Shown here piece by piece: positions 5,847-7,915 of a DNA stretch of 7,915 bases (within the stretch, counting starts at the first letter, position 1; every line of letters starts with the position of its first letter). Position numbers and translations under genes: made by a program. This stretch comes from Anaerolineales bacterium (GTDB lineage: Bacteria; Chloroflexota; Anaerolineae; 4572-78; NAK82): the NCBI GenBank assembly GCA_024643945.1, contig JAHELX010000268.1, positions 1-7,915 on the forward strand, given 5' to 3'. The notes beneath the pieces are model-generated. The model saw only the letters and a program-made list of their open reading frames with translations. It ran no database searches and was not told where the DNA came from.

Positions 5847-7085
5847 CTATTCGTATCGGCGCAGAATCACGCAGGCATTGTGTCCGCCAAACCCAAAGGA
5901 GTTGGACATAGCCATCTGGACATCGGCCTGCCGGGCTTCGTTAGGCACATAGTCGAGATCACAATCCGGGTCGGGGACTTCATAGTTAATCGTCGGGGGG
6001 ATAATACCATCTTCCAGCACATTTACGCAAATCAGCGCTTCCAGTGCGCCGGCCCCGCCCAGCAGATGCCCGGTCATCGACTTGGTAGAACTGACAGGGA
6101 TGTCGTAGGCATGTTCACCCAACACAGTCTTGATAGCCCGGGTCTCCGACACATCATTGAGGCGAGTGCTGGTACCATGAGCATTGAGATAGTCAACCAC
6201 TTCTGGGGCCAGTCCAGCGCGATCCAGGGCATTTTGCATCGCCAGGCGTGCGCCGTCGCCTGTCTCCAAGGGAGCCGCCATATGGTTGGCGTCCACCGAC
6301 GTGCCGTAGCCCACGATTTCGGCATGGATGGTCGCACCGCGTGCCTGGGCGTGCTCCAGGCTCTCGATCACCAACACTACAGCGCCTTCGCTGATCACGA
6401 ATCCGTCCCGGTTGGCATCGAAGGGACGGCAAGCGCCGGCTGGGTCGTCATTGCGCGTGGAAAGCGCGCCCATCATGTTGAAGCCGGCAATGGTGAGGGG
6501 TAGTATCCCCGCCTCGGTGCCGCCAGCCAGGATAGCATCGGCTGCACCCCGGGTGACCATCTCAAATGCTTCGCCGATGGCATTGGTGCCGGTCGCGCAA
6601 GCCGTGATGATGGCCATATTGGGCCCGCGTAAACCATACTCAATGGCGATTTGGGCGGCTGACGTGTCGGCCAGCATCATCGGGATGAGGAATGGACTCA
6701 CTCGACGCGGCCCGCGGGATTTGAGCACGTCATATTGTTCGAGCAAGGTGCCAACTCCGCCTACACCGCTGCCGATGACCACACCAACCCGATCCCGGTC
6801 TATCCCATTTTCCAGCAGGCCGGAACTGGTGACAGCCTGGGAGCAAGCTTCCATCGCAAACTGGGTGACCCGATCCATGCGGCGAGCTTCTTTGTGCCCA
6901 AAACGTTCGGCCGGGTTGAAGTTCTTGACCTCACCCGCAAATTGGGTCGCCATATCCGAGGGGTCAAAAAGGGTGATGCGGGCAATCCCCGACCGTCCAG
7001 CTTTAATCGATTCCCACGTTTGGCCTACGTCATTTCCCACCGGCGTGATGGCTCCCATACCGGTAATGACCACTCGTCTAGACAT
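5847..7085 (-). CDS. fabF: Beta-ketoacyl-ACP synthase II (FabF)
   Basis: A 412-residue protein that elongates acyl-ACP by condensation with malonyl-ACP, in the cytosolic type II fatty-acid synthase. It opens RRVVITGMGAITPVGND, the family N-terminus. The Cys-His-His triad is Cys163 (ITACATGTNAIGEA), His303 (NAHGTSTRLND) and His340 (KSMTGHLLGGAGA), the same numbering as in E. coli FabF. The C-terminal SNSFGFGGHNA (394-404) is the gating loop and oxyanion region. Length matches the family. ATG 7085 has AGGAGG (7096-7091) 5 nt upstream. It lies upstream of fabH on the same strand, probably co-transcribed unless the structured gap terminates. FabB-type unsaturated-specific activity is not indicated. 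No acpP is adjacent, which is unusual for fabF. Confidence 0.97.
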   Translation of the reverse strand: MSRRVVITGMGAITPVGNDVGQTWESIKAGRSGIARITLFDPSDMATQFAGEVKNFNPAERFGHKEARRMDRVTQFAMEACSQAVTSSGLLENGIDRDRVGVVIGSGVGGVGTLLEQYDVLKSRGPRRVSPFLIPMMLADTSAAQIAIEYGLRGPNMAIITACATGTNAIGEAFEMVTRGAADAILAGGTEAGILPLTIAGFNMMGALSTRNDDPAGACRPFDANRDGFVISEGAVVLVIESLEHAQARGATIHAEIVGYGTSVDANHMAAPLETGDGARLAMQNALDRAGLAPEVVDYLNAHGTSTRLNDVSETRAIKTVLGEHAYDIPVSSTKSMTGHLLGGAGALEALICVNVLEDGIIPPTINYEVPDPDCDLDYVPNEARQADVQMAMSNSFGFGGHNACVILRRYE

Positions 7086-7140
7086 TGTTGCCTCCTGAAC
7101 CCATCAGATGAGAGAGTATTACATCCCTGCCTCTCTCCAC

Positions 7141-7161
7141 AATGCGGGTGTTCACCGCATT
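7141..7161. promoter_or_regulatory. Palindrome over the fabF transcription start, candidate operator
   Basis: AATGCGG (7141-7147) and CCGCATT (7155-7161) are perfect inverted repeats with a 7-bp spacer. They overlap three bases of the -10 box and the expected start site. This position is classic for a repressor blocking RNA polymerase. It does not match any fatty-acid regulator site I can name with confidence. The transcribed half could alternatively form a 5' end hairpin. Confidence 0.45.
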
Positions 7162-7167
7162 ATAACA
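7159..7167 (-). promoter_or_regulatory. Extended -10 promoter for fabF
   Basis: The minus strand reads TGTTATAAT: a perfect TATAAT (7164-7159) with the TGn extension. The -35 region is weak (TATCTT at 17 bp spacing), as is common for extended -10 promoters. The start would be near 7152, giving a leader of about 67 nt to ATG 7085. Confidence 0.6.
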
Positions 7168-7284
7168 CAGGCACTTGGGGAAAGATACGGACAATACGGG
7201 CGAAGGAGGGCTTATTTCGGCTAATTTTGTTCTTTTTTTAGCAGACGAGGCTATTTTTCGGGCTTTTTGGGAAACACGTATAAC

Positions 7285-7373
7285 TACTCACCCTCCCGGA
7301 GCGAAGCCCCCCCACGGGGCAGGATGTATTGAGTGGGCATAAGCGTTTGCCCAAACCTGCGGGAGGGTGAGTA
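7285..7373. repeat. Nested inverted-repeat element (possible three-way junction, repeat or MITE-like)
   Basis: The outer arms TACTCACCCTCCCG (7285-7298) and its exact reverse complement (7360-7373) are 14 bp long and 61 nt apart. Between them sit gcccc/ggggc (7306-7310 with 7316-7320) and tgggca/tgccca (7334-7339 with 7348-7353). Together they would fold as a three-way junction on either strand. No T-run follows either side, so it is a poor terminator. It lies between two divergent promoters. No transposase is present and no clear target duplication flanks it. Confidence 0.6.
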
Positions 7374-7391
7374 ATTACAAACACATAAACG

Positions 7392-7420
7392 TTGACAGTG
7401 AATGTTCCTGATGCTATAGT
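7392..7420 (+). promoter_or_regulatory. Sigma-70-type promoter for the zinc-ribbon/AIM24 gene
   Basis: TTGACA (7392-7397) and TATAGT (7415-7420) are separated by the optimal 17 bp. The expected start is near 7427, which leaves a long leader of about 180 nt before ATG 7608. Confidence 0.75.
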
Positions 7421-7607
7421 TGGAGTGTATCCAGTTTCAGTGTACTCGATGTCTGCCTGATTCTGGCAGATTGCAACCCCAGGATGGTTTTGCCGTATAG
7501 AGTTCAGGCAAATGTCTGGAATCTTTTGTCCAGGTGTGTTATCCTGACGCCGGTCAGATATGATCCCAAATATAGAACCCAAAGCAGATTGGAAGGAGAT
7601 CTTACCC

Positions 7608-7915
7608 ATGAATTGTCCTAATTGTGGTGCAGCCCTGGCAGAGAACGCCAGATTCTGTAGCTCCTGTGGTCAGCCGCTGGTGGCAGGCGGAGGCGTTGCA
7701 ACCCTTGATACGACGACAGAGCATGTGCAACGCGAGTATCAAGGTGGGCAAGGACGTGTCAGTTACCGCATAGATGGCACCACACTCCAGGTAGTGACCA
7801 TCGAGCTGCAGCCTGGCGAGGTCATCTACTCCGAGTCGGGCGGTATGAGCTGGATGAGCGGTAACGTGGAGATGAAAACCCACTCTGGTGGTGGGCTGGG
7901 CAAGATGTTCAGGCG
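7608..7915 (+). CDS. Zinc-ribbon plus AIM24-family (TIGR00266/DUF124) protein, N-terminal part only
   Basis: The frame opens at ATG 7608 with Shine-Dalgarno aaggag (7593-7598) 9 nt upstream and is open to the window end, showing 102 residues. Residues 1-24 are a zinc ribbon with ligands Cys3, Cys6, Cys17 and Cys20 (CPNCG and CSSCG). A short glycine/threonine linker follows. From about residue 44 begins an AIM24-type beta-rich domain: LQVVTIELQPGEVIYSESGG (60-79), then MSWMSGNVEM (80-89) and GGGLGK, the family signature. AIM24-like bacterial proteins have no well-defined role; the yeast homologue is mitochondrial. The N-terminal zinc ribbon is a common bacterial add-on of unclear purpose. The C-terminal part lies outside the window. 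It diverges from fabF. Confidence 0.88.
   Translation, partial: MNCPNCGAALAENARFCSSCGQPLVAGGGVATLDTTTEHVQREYQGGQGRVSYRIDGTTLQVVTIELQPGEVIYSESGGMSWMSGNVEMKTHSGGGLGKMFR

Larger units (their letters stand above)
7086..7607. other. Divergent intergenic region between fabF and the AIM24-domain gene
   Basis: This 522-bp region has no supported gene. From left to right it holds the fabF leader and probable extended -10 promoter with an overlapping palindrome (7141-7167), a T-rich stretch (about 7205-7270), a nested inverted-repeat element (7285-7373), a rightward promoter (7392-7420) and a leader of about 180 nt with two short hairpins (7452-7470 and 7544-7557). A minus-strand open frame across 7238-7609 shows no family resemblance and is treated as spurious. 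Confidence 0.7.

Noticed and set aside
6328..7098. A 256-codon plus-strand open frame opposite fabF, and similar frames at 5880-6503 and 6735-7241
   Set aside because: They lie antisense to a clear FabF with all catalytic motifs, have no family resemblance and no ribosome binding sites. They are shadows of the coding strand.
7209..7268. Imperfect direct repeat, ggcttatttcggctaatttt and ggctatttttcgggcttttt
   Set aside because: The match is loose and in a low-complexity T-rich stretch, so chance similarity is likely.

Overview
The window is bacterial chromosomal DNA with ordinary sigma-70-type promoters, Shine-Dalgarno sites and housekeeping genes (ffh, fabF, fabH). Three features suggest a Chloroflexota (Anaerolineae-like) genome: the sequence style of FabH and FabF, the pairing of an SCP-x-type thiolase with a DUF35 OB-fold protein, and a zinc-ribbon/AIM24 protein. 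This placement is inference from the look of the proteins, not from a search.

Layout. (1) Positions 1-321, minus strand: the N-terminal 107 codons of ffh (SRP54 homologue), with its own promoter. (2) Positions 322-623: a divergent intergenic region with a consensus promoter firing rightward. (3) Positions 624-3558, plus strand: a probable operon of a membrane-anchored alpha/beta hydrolase, a thiolase-fold protein and a DUF35 OB-fold partner, closed by a hairpin. A small class I methyltransferase (3661-4236) follows. (4) A perfect 16-bp hairpin at 4297-4336 separates these genes from the convergent minus-strand fatty-acid genes. (5) fabF (7085 to 5847) then fabH (5631 to 4387), both minus strand, with a 215-bp structured gap between them. 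(6) Positions 7086-7607: a 522-bp divergent intergenic region holding the fabF promoter, a large nested inverted repeat and a near-consensus promoter for the rightmost gene. (7) 7608 to the end, plus strand: the start of a zinc-ribbon plus AIM24-domain protein.

How the genes work together. FabH starts fatty-acid chains by condensing acyl-CoA with malonyl-ACP, and FabF elongates them. The gene order and shared strand fit a type II FAS cluster, but no acpP, fabD or fabG lies in the window. The hydrolase/thiolase/DUF35 cluster looks like an accessory acyl-CoA pathway. Its thiolase lacks both reactive cysteines expected of an SCP2-type thiolase but keeps both histidines. Its OB-fold partner has lost the four zinc-ribbon cysteines. 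This pair, possibly a non-thiolytic C-C lyase such as a retro-aldolase, is the most unusual biology here. Other points of interest are an 87-residue aromatic/arginine-rich then acidic tail on FabH, a palindrome across the probable fabF transcription start, and a 14-bp perfect inverted repeat enclosing two smaller hairpins at 7285-7373.
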